Translations under genes and position numbers: made by a program
DNA from: Saccharothrix violaceirubra
Lineage (GTDB): Bacteria; Actinomycetota; Actinomycetes; Mycobacteriales; Pseudonocardiaceae
DNA: 64,000 nucleotides
Assembly (NCBI RefSeq): GCF_014203755.1
Contig: NZ_JACHJS010000001.1
Coordinates: 2,480,001 to 2,544,000, forward strand
Direction: 5' to 3'
The notes under the pieces: model-generated
What the model saw: only the letters and a program-made list of their open reading frames with translations
Database searches by the model: none
What the model was told of the DNA's origin: nothing
In this document: positions 8,010-16,938 of the stretch, piece by piece
Numbering within the stretch: the stretch's first letter is position 1
Layout of the letters: each line of letters opens with the position of its first letter

Positions 8010-8525
8010 ATGACCACCGACGTTGCCCTCAACAGGGTAGACATCGCCGCCGTCGGCGCCCTCGTCTCCGCCGTCCGCGACGACCCGAGCCGGGCCGCCA
8101 CCACCTGGGCCGCCCACGTCCGCTGGCAGGGCGGCTTCACCTCCGAGTCCAAGGTGCGCGGCTTCGACCCCGTGCCGTCCGACGAACCCGCCGCGCTGGG
8201 CGGCGGCGACACCGCGCCCAACCCGGTGGAGCAGTTGCTCGGCGCGCTGGGCAACTGCCTCGCGGTCGGCTACGCGGCCAACGCCACCGTCGCCGGCATC
8301 GCGCTGGACAGCCTGGAGATCGACGTGAAGGGCGACGTCGACCTGCACGTGTTCCTGGGCCTGGCCGAGGGACACGCCGGTTTCGACTCGATCACCGCCC
8401 GCGTGCGGATCAAGTCGGGCGCACCGCAGGCCGACCTGGAAGCCCTGCACGCCAAGGTGATCGCGTCGTCCCCGGTCGGTCACACGCTGGGCGCGGCGGT
8501 CCCGGTGACGATCGAACTCGCCTGA
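8010..8525 (+). CDS. OsmC/Ohr-family protein
   Basis: A 171-residue OsmC-like protein. The family reduces organic hydroperoxides with a reactive Cys pair. Here the central helix reads LLGALGNCLAVGYAANATVAG, which holds the first conserved Cys, but the second Cys expected about 60 residues later is missing: the C-terminal part (LHAKVIASSPVGHTLGAAVPV) has Ser where Cys is usual. It is therefore either a one-Cys member or not a peroxidase. The ATG at 8010 fits the typical length. Confidence 0.85.
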   Translation: MTTDVALNRVDIAAVGALVSAVRDDPSRAATTWAAHVRWQGGFTSESKVRGFDPVPSDEPAALGGGDTAPNPVEQLLGALGNCLAVGYAANATVAGIALDSLEIDVKGDVDLHVFLGLAEGHAGFDSITARVRIKSGAPQADLEALHAKVIASSPVGHTLGAAVPVTIELA

Positions 8526-8574
8526 GTGCCCTTCCGCCCGTGGCACCATCTGTGGCCGGGCGGAAGGAGCGGGT

Positions 8575-11500
8575 GTGGAGAACCGCAACGACATCTCGGG
8601 CGTCGTCAACGGGCCGGCCGTGCAGGTCGGGGTCAACTACGGCGGGGTGAACTACCACGTTGCGGCCGAGGCTCCCCGCGTCGACCTGCCCAGACCGTCC
8701 GGGTGGGCCGACGCGCCCGAGCTGCCCGACGACGTGCGGGCGTTGCTCCGCGCCCAGATCAGCATGGCGCAGACCATGCCTTACAAGCTGCCGGGCGCAC
8801 GCAGGCCGTCGTTGGCGACCGTATATGTGCGGCAAGAACTCGGCGGCGTCGTCGAGGAACCCGACCAACACCGGCCGGCCCCGGCCCTGGACCACCGGGG
8901 CCGGTTGATCGAGCCGCCCCGGCGTCCGGTCGCCCGCACCACCGTCCGGCCCCCGTCGCGCGCCGTGCGGGAGGCGTTGGACGACCACGACCACCTGATC
9001 GTCACCGGCGGTCCGGGGCAGGGGAAGTCGACGCTGTCGCTGCGCCTGGCCGCCGACATCGCCAAACACTGGGCCACGCGCGCCGAACCGCCGTTGTCCG
9101 AGCCGGTCGTGCCGTTACGCCTCCCGGCACGCTTATTGGCCCCGCGAGTGGGAATGCCGTTCGCCGACGCGCTGGCCGAAGCGGCGGGGGAGGAGTACGG
9201 CAGCCTGCTCCCGCACCGCCTCGACCCGCGCGTCCTGGTCGAACCCGTCATGGGCTGCCGTTGGCTGTTGTTGGTGGACGGCTTGGACGAGGTGGCCGAC
9301 GCCGGAACCCGCGACCGGCTCGTGACCGTGCTGGCGCATCGCACGACCCACCGCGTGGTGCTCACCACCCGGCCGATCGGCGGGGCCGCTTTGGCTCCGC
9401 TGCACGAGATCGGGGCGCAACGGTACGAGCTGCAACCGTTCGACGAGGCCGCGTTGACGCGCTTCGCCGACAACTGGTTCGGGCACGGGGAGCGGTTCGT
9501 GCGGCAGGTGCGCGAGGCGCACTTGGACGAGTTGGTGCGGGTTCCGTTGCTCGCGACGATCGCGGGGATCATCTTCGAGCAGCGCGCGGACCACCCGTTG
9601 CCGGACAACCAGTACGAGCTGTACGAGGCATATCTCAAGTACCTGCGTGACCGTCCACTCGCGCCCAGCCGGTTCGACTCGATTCGTGATTCCTTGTTGG
9701 AGCACCTGGGTTGTGTGCGGTTGGAGGCGGACACGTCCCTGATCGCGGCGGCGCGCGATCGGGTGGGAGAGGAGGAGGGACTCGGCGAGTACCTGACGTC
9801 GGTCGGCCCGCTCACGCCGCGTGGCGACGACGTGAGCTTCCTGCACCACTCGTTCGCGGAGCACTTGGCGGCCAAGGCGAAGGCTCGCATCCTGCCCCCG
9901 GAGTTCGACCCGGCCCACGAAGACTTCGTACGCCTTGTCCACACCGCGAGGTCGGAGGAACGAGGTCGGCACGCCCGTATGGTGCTGCTCCACTACTGCC
10001 ACCTCCACCTCGACCAGGCAGACGGGGTCGTGCGTTGGCTACATCAAGGGGACGATGTCCAGCAGTTGATTGCCGCGCAACTGCTGGCATGGCATGTGCC
10101 CGTCGCCCAGTCCACGCTGGAGGAGTTCCTGGCGACGGTTCGGGCTTGGGCGGCGACTACAAGCAGTACGGCCCTCAAGATCCTCGCCCAGGCGAGCCGG
10201 GCCCACCATCCTGGCCTGGTCGCCTGGCTGACCGCGTTGGCTTCGGATGCCGCGTTGCCATGGGCATCTCGGATCGAAGCCGCAGCGGCGCTTGCGATCA
10301 GGATTCGCGAACAGGGCGTTTCCGATGCGGCGGAGGTGCTGTCCACTGCCGCGGAGGACAGATCAGTCTCATTGCGAGATCGCCTCAGTGCCGCCGAAGC
10401 GCTGTCCCAGTGTGGCCCGGACGAGCGTGCGGTCGCGCTCCGGAGTCTGCGCGCGACGCTGACCGCACCGGGTGCCGAAGGCACTGTCCTCCGTGACACG
10501 GCGCTGGTTCTGGTCGGCCTCGGGGTCGAGCACAGAACGGAGGCGGTCGAGGCATTGCTCGTCGCGCTGGAGGATCCCTGCGCGGCAGACGAGGACAAGG
10601 TCGCTATCGCCACCGGCCTTTCGGAGGTGTCGGTCGAGCACCAGGCGCTCTGTGCGGAGGTGTTCGTCGTCGCCATGGTGAGTGACGGTTGGCAGGTTTC
10701 CCGGAACGCCGCCGCCGCGCTTGCCGACCAAGGCTCTCGGAGAGTGGGCGAAGCCGCCGAGTTGCTCAGCGGGAGAATCGCCGATCGCGCGCTCGACACG
10801 ACCGCGAGGATACGCGCGGCCGAGGCGTTGGCGGCGATGGGACCGCAGTACCGGCGGCCTGCCGGGCAAGCTCTTCTCAAGATCGCGAACGACACCGGAC
10901 ATTCGGCCTACGACAGGGTTCAGGCGGCCTCGCTTCTGTCCGGACTGGGCGTGGAGTTCCACGTCGGGGTGGTCCGGACGCTGCGTGAAGTGATAGCCGT
11001 TCGACATCTGGCGCCGTTCTACCGCAGACAGGCTGCCGAGTACTTGGCGGAACTGGGGCCCGAGTACCACACCGAGGCAGCGCGTGCGTTCGAAGAGCAG
11101 TCGCGGAATCCGCATCAGCGGCTCGCGGTGCTCGAAAGCCTGGCGCAACTGGGAGGAGTCCACCGGGAGGTGGCCGTGACCACCCTTCGGAAGTATGTCG
11201 CGGATAGGGACCGCCCTCCACGTGAGCGGGTGCATGCGGCTCGCGTGCTGGTGAGGCTGAGCACGGACCACCACGACGAACTTGGCGGGCACATGGTCGA
11301 GGTCGCGGCGGAGACCGACGAGGTCAACTCGGCCACGTGGGCATGGCGCGTGCTCGAAGATCTCGGCCTCGTGCACCGGGACAGCCCGGGCGACGACTTG
11401 GTGACGGCGATCCGGCACGGTGGCACGCGCGTTCGTCGAATTGCCATGGCGGGTTTGCGCATAGCCGACGGAGAACGCGCGGCGCAGGCACTTCTCACCA

Positions 11501-13548
11501 CCCTTCGAATCGGCTTGACGGACCCTCGCGTGCGGACGGTCGTCGACATGGAGATCGTCCGCACGGGACGGCGGTACCACGATGCCGTGGTGGTGGCCCT
11601 ATCCGGCCTGTACCGGTCAGGAATGCTGCCGTTCGACTATGCCTCCAGATGCGCTTTGCTGCTCGTGGATGCGGGGGAGCGTCCTCGTGCCAGATTCCTG
11701 GAACTGGTGCGTTGTGTCGTCGCAGATCCGGACGTGCCGGACGATGATCTGCTGGTCGCACTCACCGGGCTGAAGGACTCGGCCGATCCGGAGGACCGTC
11801 CGGCACTCGAAGCGATCATGATGGACGGCGTGCTGTCCCGGTCGATCCGCATTCGTGCCGCGTCGGCCCTGTGCGAAGCCGATCGGTCGCTGTTCACCGA
11901 GGCTGTCGCCTTAGCCGCTGCGTTCGGCCGGCACATGCCGCATTTCGACTGGGCAATCGACTTCCACGAGCGGGGAGCGGGCCTCGTCGAGCTGCTGATG
12001 CCGGTGGTCGTCGACGTCGACTGTCGCGGTGTCTGTCGCGAGAGAGCGACAATGGTCCTATCGGAACGGCATCCAGAGCAACGAGGGCGGGTGTCGGCGT
12101 TCGTACAGGGGCGGATGCTCGACGACTTCCTGGGTGTATCGGAACGTACGAAAGCGTGTGCTGCGGCCACCTTGGACGAAGAGGTCGCCCATTGTCGAGA
12201 GGTGTTCGACGACGGCAAGGCGGCACTGAAAGATCGTGCCGAGGCGGCGAGCCGCCTCGTCGAACTGGGCGAGGTGGACGGGGACGACGCGATCGCCTTT
12301 CTTCGTCGTGTCGCGGCGGACCGCCGCTCCACAATGGAGGAACGGCGTGCTGTTCTCCGGCGATTGGAGTGGCTCAGCCCGCCGATGTCTGTGATATCGG
12401 CGCTTCGAGAAGCTTTGGACAACCGTCCGGACGAGGTCGCGGTGGAAGACCGAATGGTTTCCCTGGGCCGCCGGGTGCACTGGATGGACGATGGCGAGGC
12501 ACTGATCCGCGACGTACTCGACGGTGCCGAGACGGATCTGGCCGAGCGGGTGAAGGCGGCTGTCGAGTTGGCCAGGCTGCGACCGGCGTTGGTCCAGGAC
12601 GCCGCAGAATCGTTGTGGCGGCTGCGTCCGAGTCCGAGGGCTTATCGGGCGCTCGCGGAGTTCGGGCGGCGTCGTCGGCATGAAGTGGTCGCGGAGTTGA
12701 TCGCCATGGCGCTGGACGAAGGCCGGAGGTGGCAGGCCAGGCGCGAAGCGGCCTTGTTGGTCGTCGAGATCATGTCCGAACCGGACGATGCGGTGGTGGA
12801 GTTCCTGAACGGACGACTTGACGAGCGGTCGCTGTCCGATCGGGATCGTCGGCGGATTGCGCGGGGACTGCTGCGGCTCGATGTGCTCAGGGGCGTCAGG
12901 GATAGCGAGTCCGCGCGGGCCTCGGCGAGGTGGCGGGCGGCGATGGACATGTACGAGTACGACGTCGCGGATCGGGCAGCCGGGGCGAAAGTGTTGCGGG
13001 ACATAGCGAATGATCCGCTGTGCCGTCCGGCCCTCAGGTGGCGGGCTGCCCGAGGGCTGGCCACTTTCGGGGTTCGTGGGCAGGAATGGGGATCAGAGGC
13101 GCTTGAGGCGTTGATGGGCGACGAAACCTTGAGCGTCCGGGTCAGGGCATCCGCCGCCCAGGCCCTGGGGTTGGCGCGGCCCGACCTGAGGATCAAGGTG
13201 CGGAAGTTCCTGTGGAAGTTGGCCATCGGCACGGAATCGGCGGTGCGGCTGCACGTGCTCCTGGCCCGGCTGGAGATCGACCTGGCCGACGTTTCCGTCG
13301 AATTGCGGACACTGTCGCGGGACGGGTCGGTCGCGGCCAACGTCCGGGCGCGGGCGGCCTGGGCGGCGGCCCAGGCCCAGTGGGGGCTGCGCGACTCGGC
13401 GGCGGTCGTGCTGAAGGAGATCGCGTTCGACCGTGCGGTCGCCCGGCACGTCCGCGTCAAGGCGGCGCGGTGGTTGGCGTTCGTCAGTGCCGTGTGCCGC
13501 CCGGAAGCGCGAGCACTCCTCGCCGAATTGCGGTCCGCTAGGCCGTAA
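8575..13548 (+). CDS. NACHT NTPase with HEAT-like repeats and RHIM/BASS-like N-terminus
   Basis: A 1657-residue STAND protein. Residues 4-28 form a short Gly/Asn/Val motif (NDISG...PAVQVGVNYGGVNYH) resembling RHIM-type amyloid motifs (core V-Q-V-G-x-N) and the bacterial BASS3 signalling motifs found at the ends of actinobacterial NLR-like proteins. A NACHT NTPase follows: Walker A GGPGQGKST (145-153), Walker B LLLVDGLDEV (231-240), TTRP (264-267) and a winged-helix-end motif FLHHSFAEHLAA (422-433). The remaining 1100 residues are alpha-helical repeats with recurrent R-(I/V)-x-A-A-x-A-L units, like HEAT repeats. It starts at GTG 8575 behind the strong site GGAAGGAG. Bacterial NACHT proteins can act in phage defence; here no cognate effector is adjacent. 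Confidence 0.92.
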   Translation: MENRNDISGVVNGPAVQVGVNYGGVNYHVAAEAPRVDLPRPSGWADAPELPDDVRALLRAQISMAQTMPYKLPGARRPSLATVYVRQELGGVVEEPDQHRPAPALDHRGRLIEPPRRPVARTTVRPPSRAVREALDDHDHLIVTGGPGQGKSTLSLRLAADIAKHWATRAEPPLSEPVVPLRLPARLLAPRVGMPFADALAEAAGEEYGSLLPHRLDPRVLVEPVMGCRWLLLVDGLDEVADAGTRDRLVTVLAHRTTHRVVLTTRPIGGAALAPLHEIGAQRYELQPFDEAALTRFADNWFGHGERFVRQVREAHLDELVRVPLLATIAGIIFEQRADHPLPDNQYELYEAYLKYLRDRPLAPSRFDSIRDSLLEHLGCVRLEADTSLIAAARDRVGEEEGLGEYLTSVGPLTPRGDDVSFLHHSFAEHLAAKAKARILPPEFDPAHEDFVRLVHTARSEERGRHARMVLLHYCHLHLDQADGVVRWLHQGDDVQQLIAAQLLAWHVPVAQSTLEEFLATVRAWAATTSSTALKILAQASRAHHPGLVAWLTALASDAALPWASRIEAAAALAIRIREQGVSDAAEVLSTAAEDRSVSLRDRLSAAEALSQCGPDERAVALRSLRATLTAPGAEGTVLRDTALVLVGLGVEHRTEAVEALLVALEDPCAADEDKVAIATGLSEVSVEHQALCAEVFVVAMVSDGWQVSRNAAAALADQGSRRVGEAAELLSGRIADRALDTTARIRAAEALAAMGPQYRRPAGQALLKIANDTGHSAYDRVQAASLLSGLGVEFHVGVVRTLREVIAVRHLAPFYRRQAAEYLAELGPEYHTEAARAFEEQSRNPHQRLAVLESLAQLGGVHREVAVTTLRKYVADRDRPPRERVHAARVLVRLSTDHHDELGGHMVEVAAETDEVNSATWAWRVLEDLGLVHRDSPGDDLVTAIRHGGTRVRRIAMAGLRIADGERAAQALLTTLRIGLTDPRVRTVVDMEIVRTGRRYHDAVVVALSGLYRSGMLPFDYASRCALLLVDAGERPRARFLELVRCVVADPDVPDDDLLVALTGLKDSADPEDRPALEAIMMDGVLSRSIRIRAASALCEADRSLFTEAVALAAAFGRHMPHFDWAIDFHERGAGLVELLMPVVVDVDCRGVCRERATMVLSERHPEQRGRVSAFVQGRMLDDFLGVSERTKACAAATLDEEVAHCREVFDDGKAALKDRAEAASRLVELGEVDGDDAIAFLRRVAADRRSTMEERRAVLRRLEWLSPPMSVISALREALDNRPDEVAVEDRMVSLGRRVHWMDDGEALIRDVLDGAETDLAERVKAAVELARLRPALVQDAAESLWRLRPSPRAYRALAEFGRRRRHEVVAELIAMALDEGRRWQARREAALLVVEIMSEPDDAVVEFLNGRLDERSLSDRDRRRIARGLLRLDVLRGVRDSESARASARWRAAMDMYEYDVADRAAGAKVLRDIANDPLCRPALRWRAARGLATFGVRGQEWGSEALEALMGDETLSVRVRASAAQALGLARPDLRIKVRKFLWKLAIGTESAVRLHVLLARLEIDLADVSVELRTLSRDGSVAANVRARAAWAAAQAQWGLRDSAAVVLKEIAFDRAVARHVRVKAARWLAFVSAVCRPEARALLAELRSARP

Positions 13549-13553
13549 GGGTG

Positions 13554-13575
13554 GTTTCCCGGGTCTTCGGGAAAC
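13554..13575. terminator. Hairpin terminator after NACHT gene
   Basis: GTTTCCCG pairs perfectly with CGGGAAAC around a 6-base loop, starting 6 bp behind the stop codon of the NACHT gene. Confidence 0.7.
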
Positions 13576-13679
13576 ATCCTCGTGGATTCCGCCATCCGAT
13601 ACCGTGCGCGGTCGCTCGGTCGTATCGGATCGGCTCTTCGGCGCATTGCCCGGGAAACCGGGATCAGTACTGTGGAACC

Positions 13680-14573
13680 GTGTCCGCTCGGCGTTCCGCT
13701 GCGATTGTGGTCGTTTTCCTGTTGATCTCGTTGTCCGGTCTGGCCGGTTGCTCCCGGGAGTCTCCTCCGGTCGTCCCCGGCGGTTTTGTCTACCAGTTGC
13801 AGGGATACCAGGACGAGCGCTTGGGCGAGTTGGCCGGCACGTCCGCCCGCTACGCCGTGGTGGACCTCGCGCGCGATGCCGGGGAATCCTACTTCTCGGC
13901 CGAGGAGATCGGTGCGCTCAAAGGTTCCGGGAAGATCGTGCTCGCCTACTTCGAGATCGGATCGATCGAGGACTTCCGCCCGGACTTCGCCTCGACCGGC
14001 GCGGGGCTGACCCTCAACGAGTGGGAGACCTGGCCCGGCGAGTTCTTCGTCCGCTACTGGGAAGAGCGCTGGTGGGAGCTGGGGATCAAGCCCCGGCTCG
14101 ACCGGGCGCTGCAGGCCGGCTTCGACGGTGTCTACCTGGACACCCCGCTGGCCTACGAGGAGATCGACCTCGCGCTCGTGCCGGGTCTGGACCGGGAGGT
14201 GCTCGGCCGGCGGATGGTCGACCTGATCATGCGCATCAGTTCCTACGCCAAGGGCGCGCGGTCGGACTTCCGGGTCTACCCGCAGAATTCGCCCGAACTC
14301 GTCCGGTATTCCGGTTTCCTGGACGCGGTCGACGGCATCGGGATCGAGGAGCTTTTCTTCGAGGCCACCGACGAGCCGTGCACGGCCGACTACTGCGCCA
14401 CCAACCTCGCGGCGACGCGCGAAGTGAGACGGGCCGGCAAGACCGTCTTGGCGGTTGACTACGCGGTCCGCCCCGACAACATGGCCGAGGCGTGTCGTCG
14501 ATATCGAGAGGAAGGGTTCGAGGGGTACGTCGCGGTGCGCGCGCTGGACCGGATCAGCGCGCAGTGCCGGTGA
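13680..14573 (+). CDS. GH114-like lipoprotein, putative endo-alpha-1,4-galactosaminidase
   Basis: A 297-residue lipoprotein: signal peptide with hydrophobic core AAIVVVFLLISLSGL and lipobox LAGC. The mature part is a TIM-barrel of the GH114/TM1410 group, with strand-end acidic residues in YAVVDLARD, VLAYFEIGSIEDFRPDF, GFDGVYLDTP and VDGIGIEELFFE; family members cleave alpha-1,4-galactosaminoglycans (fungal Ega3) and related PelA domains act on Pel. Its place at the head of a nucleotide-sugar operon next to PelF- and Agd3-like genes supports such a role at the cell surface. The GTG at 13680 begins the signal peptide; upstream frame residues lack signal character. Confidence 0.8.
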   Translation: MSARRSAAIVVVFLLISLSGLAGCSRESPPVVPGGFVYQLQGYQDERLGELAGTSARYAVVDLARDAGESYFSAEEIGALKGSGKIVLAYFEIGSIEDFRPDFASTGAGLTLNEWETWPGEFFVRYWEERWWELGIKPRLDRALQAGFDGVYLDTPLAYEEIDLALVPGLDREVLGRRMVDLIMRISSYAKGARSDFRVYPQNSPELVRYSGFLDAVDGIGIEELFFEATDEPCTADYCATNLAATREVRRAGKTVLAVDYAVRPDNMAEACRRYREEGFEGYVAVRALDRISAQCR

Positions 14574-14603
14574 ACGAGAGTGGCAAGCACTAGCAAGGAG
14601 TCG

Positions 14604-15932
14604 ATGGTGACGGAAGAATTACCGGAACTGCGTCGGGTCGGGATCATCGGAATGGGGTACGTCGGCCTCACGCTGGCCGCCGCCATGGCCGATCGGGGCT
14701 ATGAGGTGCACGGCGTGGACACGCAGTCCGCCGTGCTCGACTCGCTGTCCCGGGGCCGCCCGCACATCTTCGAGCCCGGCGTCGAGGAGGTGTTCGGCGA
14801 GTGGGTCGGCCGGCGGATCTTCCTCTCGCCCGACCTGCCGGACGGCGGTGTGGACGCGGCGATCATCTGCGTGTCCACGCCGGTGAACGAAGGCGACCAC
14901 GAGCCGTACCTGGGCAACCTGGCCGCCGCCGCGGAGCACATCGCCAAGCGCTGCTCGCCGGACACCCTGATCGTGGTCCGCAGCACGGTCCCGGTCGGCG
15001 CGACCCGCGCGGTCGTGCTGCCCCGGCTGCTCGACGCGTGGGGCTCGGCCCGCGTGGTCATGGCGCCCGAACGCACCATCCAGGGCCAGGCGCTGCGCGA
15101 ACTGGTCGAACTGCCGCAGGTCGTCGGCGGCCTCGACGACGAAAGCCTGGAACTGGGCCTGAAGCTGTTCGGCGGCCTGTCCAAGCAGTTGGTGCCGGTG
15201 TCCAACCTGGAGACCGCCGAACTGGTCAAGCTCACGAACAACTGCCACACCGACGTGATCTACTCGTTCGGCAACGAGGTCGCCCGGCTCACCGAGAGCC
15301 TCGGCCTCGACCCGCTCGAGGTGATCCGCGCGACCAACCTGGACTACCCGCGCCCGGACATCGCCAAGCCCGGCTACGTCGGTGGCGGCTGCCTGTCCAA
15401 GGACCCGTACATCATGCTGGCCGGTGCCGAGCGCAGCGGCTACGAGCTGCCGCTGATCCGCGCGGCCCGGCGCATCAACGAGGACCTGCCGGTGCACGTC
15501 GCCGAACGCCTGGTCGACCTGCTCGGCGACCCGGCGGGCCGGACCGTGTTCGTGCTCGGCTGGGCCTACAAGGGCTGGCCGCCCACCGACGACATGCGCG
15601 GCACGCCGATCGCGTCGATGACGCCGATCTTCGAGGCCGCGGGCGTCAAGGTCGTCGGCCACGACCCGCTGGTGACCGCCGACGTGATCAAGCGCTACGG
15701 CGGCGAGCCGGTCGACCTGGAGACCGGGTTCGCACAGGCGGATGCGGTGCTCGTGATCACCGACCACCCGCAGTACCGGGCGCTCGACGTCGACGCGCTG
15801 CTCACGGGATCGGCGGTGAAGCTGGTCTACGACTCGTGGCGCGTGCTCGACGGCGACAAGGTGGAGGGTCACGGTATCCGCTACACGGGCCTGGGCTTCG
15901 AGCCCGCGGCGGAGCCGGAGGTGGCGCGGTGA
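14604..15932 (+). CDS. UDP-sugar 6-dehydrogenase (UDP-glucose / UDP-ManNAc type)
   Basis: About 442 residues. Rossmann motif GIIGMGYVGLTLA near the N-terminus, central dimerisation helix with KLTNNCHTDVIYSFGNE, active-site loop GYVGGGCLSKDPY with catalytic Cys263, and a C-terminal UDP-binding domain. The family oxidises UDP-glucose, UDP-GlcNAc or UDP-ManNAc to the uronic acid with 2 NAD+. The substrate is not resolved; NLDYPRPDIAKPGY resembles the WecC/TuaD branch. The ATG at 14604 sits only 3 bp behind AAGGAG, so GTG 14607 may be the real start. It overlaps the next gene by 4 bp (GTGA). Confidence 0.9.
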   Translation: MVTEELPELRRVGIIGMGYVGLTLAAAMADRGYEVHGVDTQSAVLDSLSRGRPHIFEPGVEEVFGEWVGRRIFLSPDLPDGGVDAAIICVSTPVNEGDHEPYLGNLAAAAEHIAKRCSPDTLIVVRSTVPVGATRAVVLPRLLDAWGSARVVMAPERTIQGQALRELVELPQVVGGLDDESLELGLKLFGGLSKQLVPVSNLETAELVKLTNNCHTDVIYSFGNEVARLTESLGLDPLEVIRATNLDYPRPDIAKPGYVGGGCLSKDPYIMLAGAERSGYELPLIRAARRINEDLPVHVAERLVDLLGDPAGRTVFVLGWAYKGWPPTDDMRGTPIASMTPIFEAAGVKVVGHDPLVTADVIKRYGGEPVDLETGFAQADAVLVITDHPQYRALDVDALLTGSAVKLVYDSWRVLDGDKVEGHGIRYTGLGFEPAAEPEVAR

Positions 15933-16879
15933 AGCACCTCGTTCTCGGCGGCGCCGGGTTCATCGGCCTGCACCTGACCCGGCGGCTGCTGGCCGACGGG
16001 CACGACGTGACCATCGTGGACGACTTCTCGCGCGGCAAGGACGACCCGGAGCTGGCCGAACTCAGCGTCCCGGTCGTGCACGCCGACCTGACCGACCCGC
16101 ACTCGCTGGACGAACTGCCGCACGACGCCGACCACGTGCACCTGCTCGCCGCGGTGGTGGGCGTGCGCAACGTGGAACGCGACCCCGCGAAGGTGGTCCG
16201 GGTCAACACCCTGGCCGTGCTGAACACGCTGGACTGGATCGAGCCGCACCAGCGCCTGTTCTTCGCGTCCACGAGCGAGGCCTACGCGGGCGGTGTCCAC
16301 ACCGGACTCGTGCCGGTGCCGACGCCGGAGTCCGTGCCGCTGGTCATCGAGGACATCACCGCGCCCCGGTTCGCCTACGCGGTGAGCAAGTCGCTGGGCG
16401 AGGCCGCGGTCGTGCACACCGGACGCGCCAAGGGCGTGCGGGTCGTCGTCGGCCGGTTCCACAACGTGTACGGCGCGCGCATGGGCGCCGACCACGTCGT
16501 GCCGGAGCTGTCGCTGCGCGCGATCCGGGGCGAGGACCCGTTCCGGGTCTACGGTTCCGACCAGTTCCGGGCGTTCTGCCACGTGGACGACGCGGTCGAC
16601 GCGATCGCGCGCCTGGTCGATGCCGACGACGCGGCCGGGCGGATCGTGCACATCGGCGACGACACCGCCGAGACCAACATCGGTGATCTCACGCGGCTCA
16701 TCCTGGACATCGCGGAGCACAAGCCGGAGTTGGAACGCGTGCCCGCGCCGCCCGGTTCGGTCGCCCGTCGCTGCCCGGACCTGACGCTGCTGCGGTCGCT
16801 GACCGGCTACGAGCCCAAGGTGTCGCTGGAGGAAGGCGTCCGGCGGACCTTCGAGTGGTACCGGGACAACTGGGCGTAA
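15929..16879 (+). CDS. NAD-dependent epimerase/dehydratase
   Basis: A 316-residue extended SDR. It has the NAD motif GGAGFIG at the N-terminus, the acidic end of beta-2 (VDDFSRG), a Ser-rich STSEAYA segment and the catalytic YxxxK (YAVSK). Such enzymes epimerise or dehydrate nucleotide sugars, for example UDP-Glc/UDP-GlcNAc to the galacto form, or decarboxylate UDP-uronates. In a locus expected to need galactosamine precursors a 4-epimerase role is attractive but unproven. It starts at GTG 15929 overlapping the dehydrogenase stop, so translation is coupled. It ends 12 bp before a strong bidirectional terminator. Confidence 0.88.
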   Translation: MKHLVLGGAGFIGLHLTRRLLADGHDVTIVDDFSRGKDDPELAELSVPVVHADLTDPHSLDELPHDADHVHLLAAVVGVRNVERDPAKVVRVNTLAVLNTLDWIEPHQRLFFASTSEAYAGGVHTGLVPVPTPESVPLVIEDITAPRFAYAVSKSLGEAAVVHTGRAKGVRVVVGRFHNVYGARMGADHVVPELSLRAIRGEDPFRVYGSDQFRAFCHVDDAVDAIARLVDADDAAGRIVHIGDDTAETNIGDLTRLILDIAEHKPELERVPAPPGSVARRCPDLTLLRSLTGYEPKVSLEEGVRRTFEWYRDNWA

Positions 16880-16890
16880 GGCCCAGGAAC

Positions 16891-16928
16891 GAAAAGGGGG
16901 AGGCACCGGCCCGTGTCTCCCCCTTTTC
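16891..16928. terminator. Bidirectional intrinsic terminator between two convergent EPS operons
   Basis: GAAAAGGGGGAG pairs perfectly with CTCCCCCTTTTC (12 bp) and the loop can pair four bases further. A-runs and T-runs flank both sides, so it can end transcripts from either strand. It is the strongest classical terminator in the window. Confidence 0.9.
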
Positions 16929-16938
16929 CCTTCTCCGG

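Noticed and set aside
8575..13548. A cognate effector gene beside the NACHT gene
   Set aside because: No neighbouring protein within 5 kb carries the N-terminal motif or a toxin-like domain.
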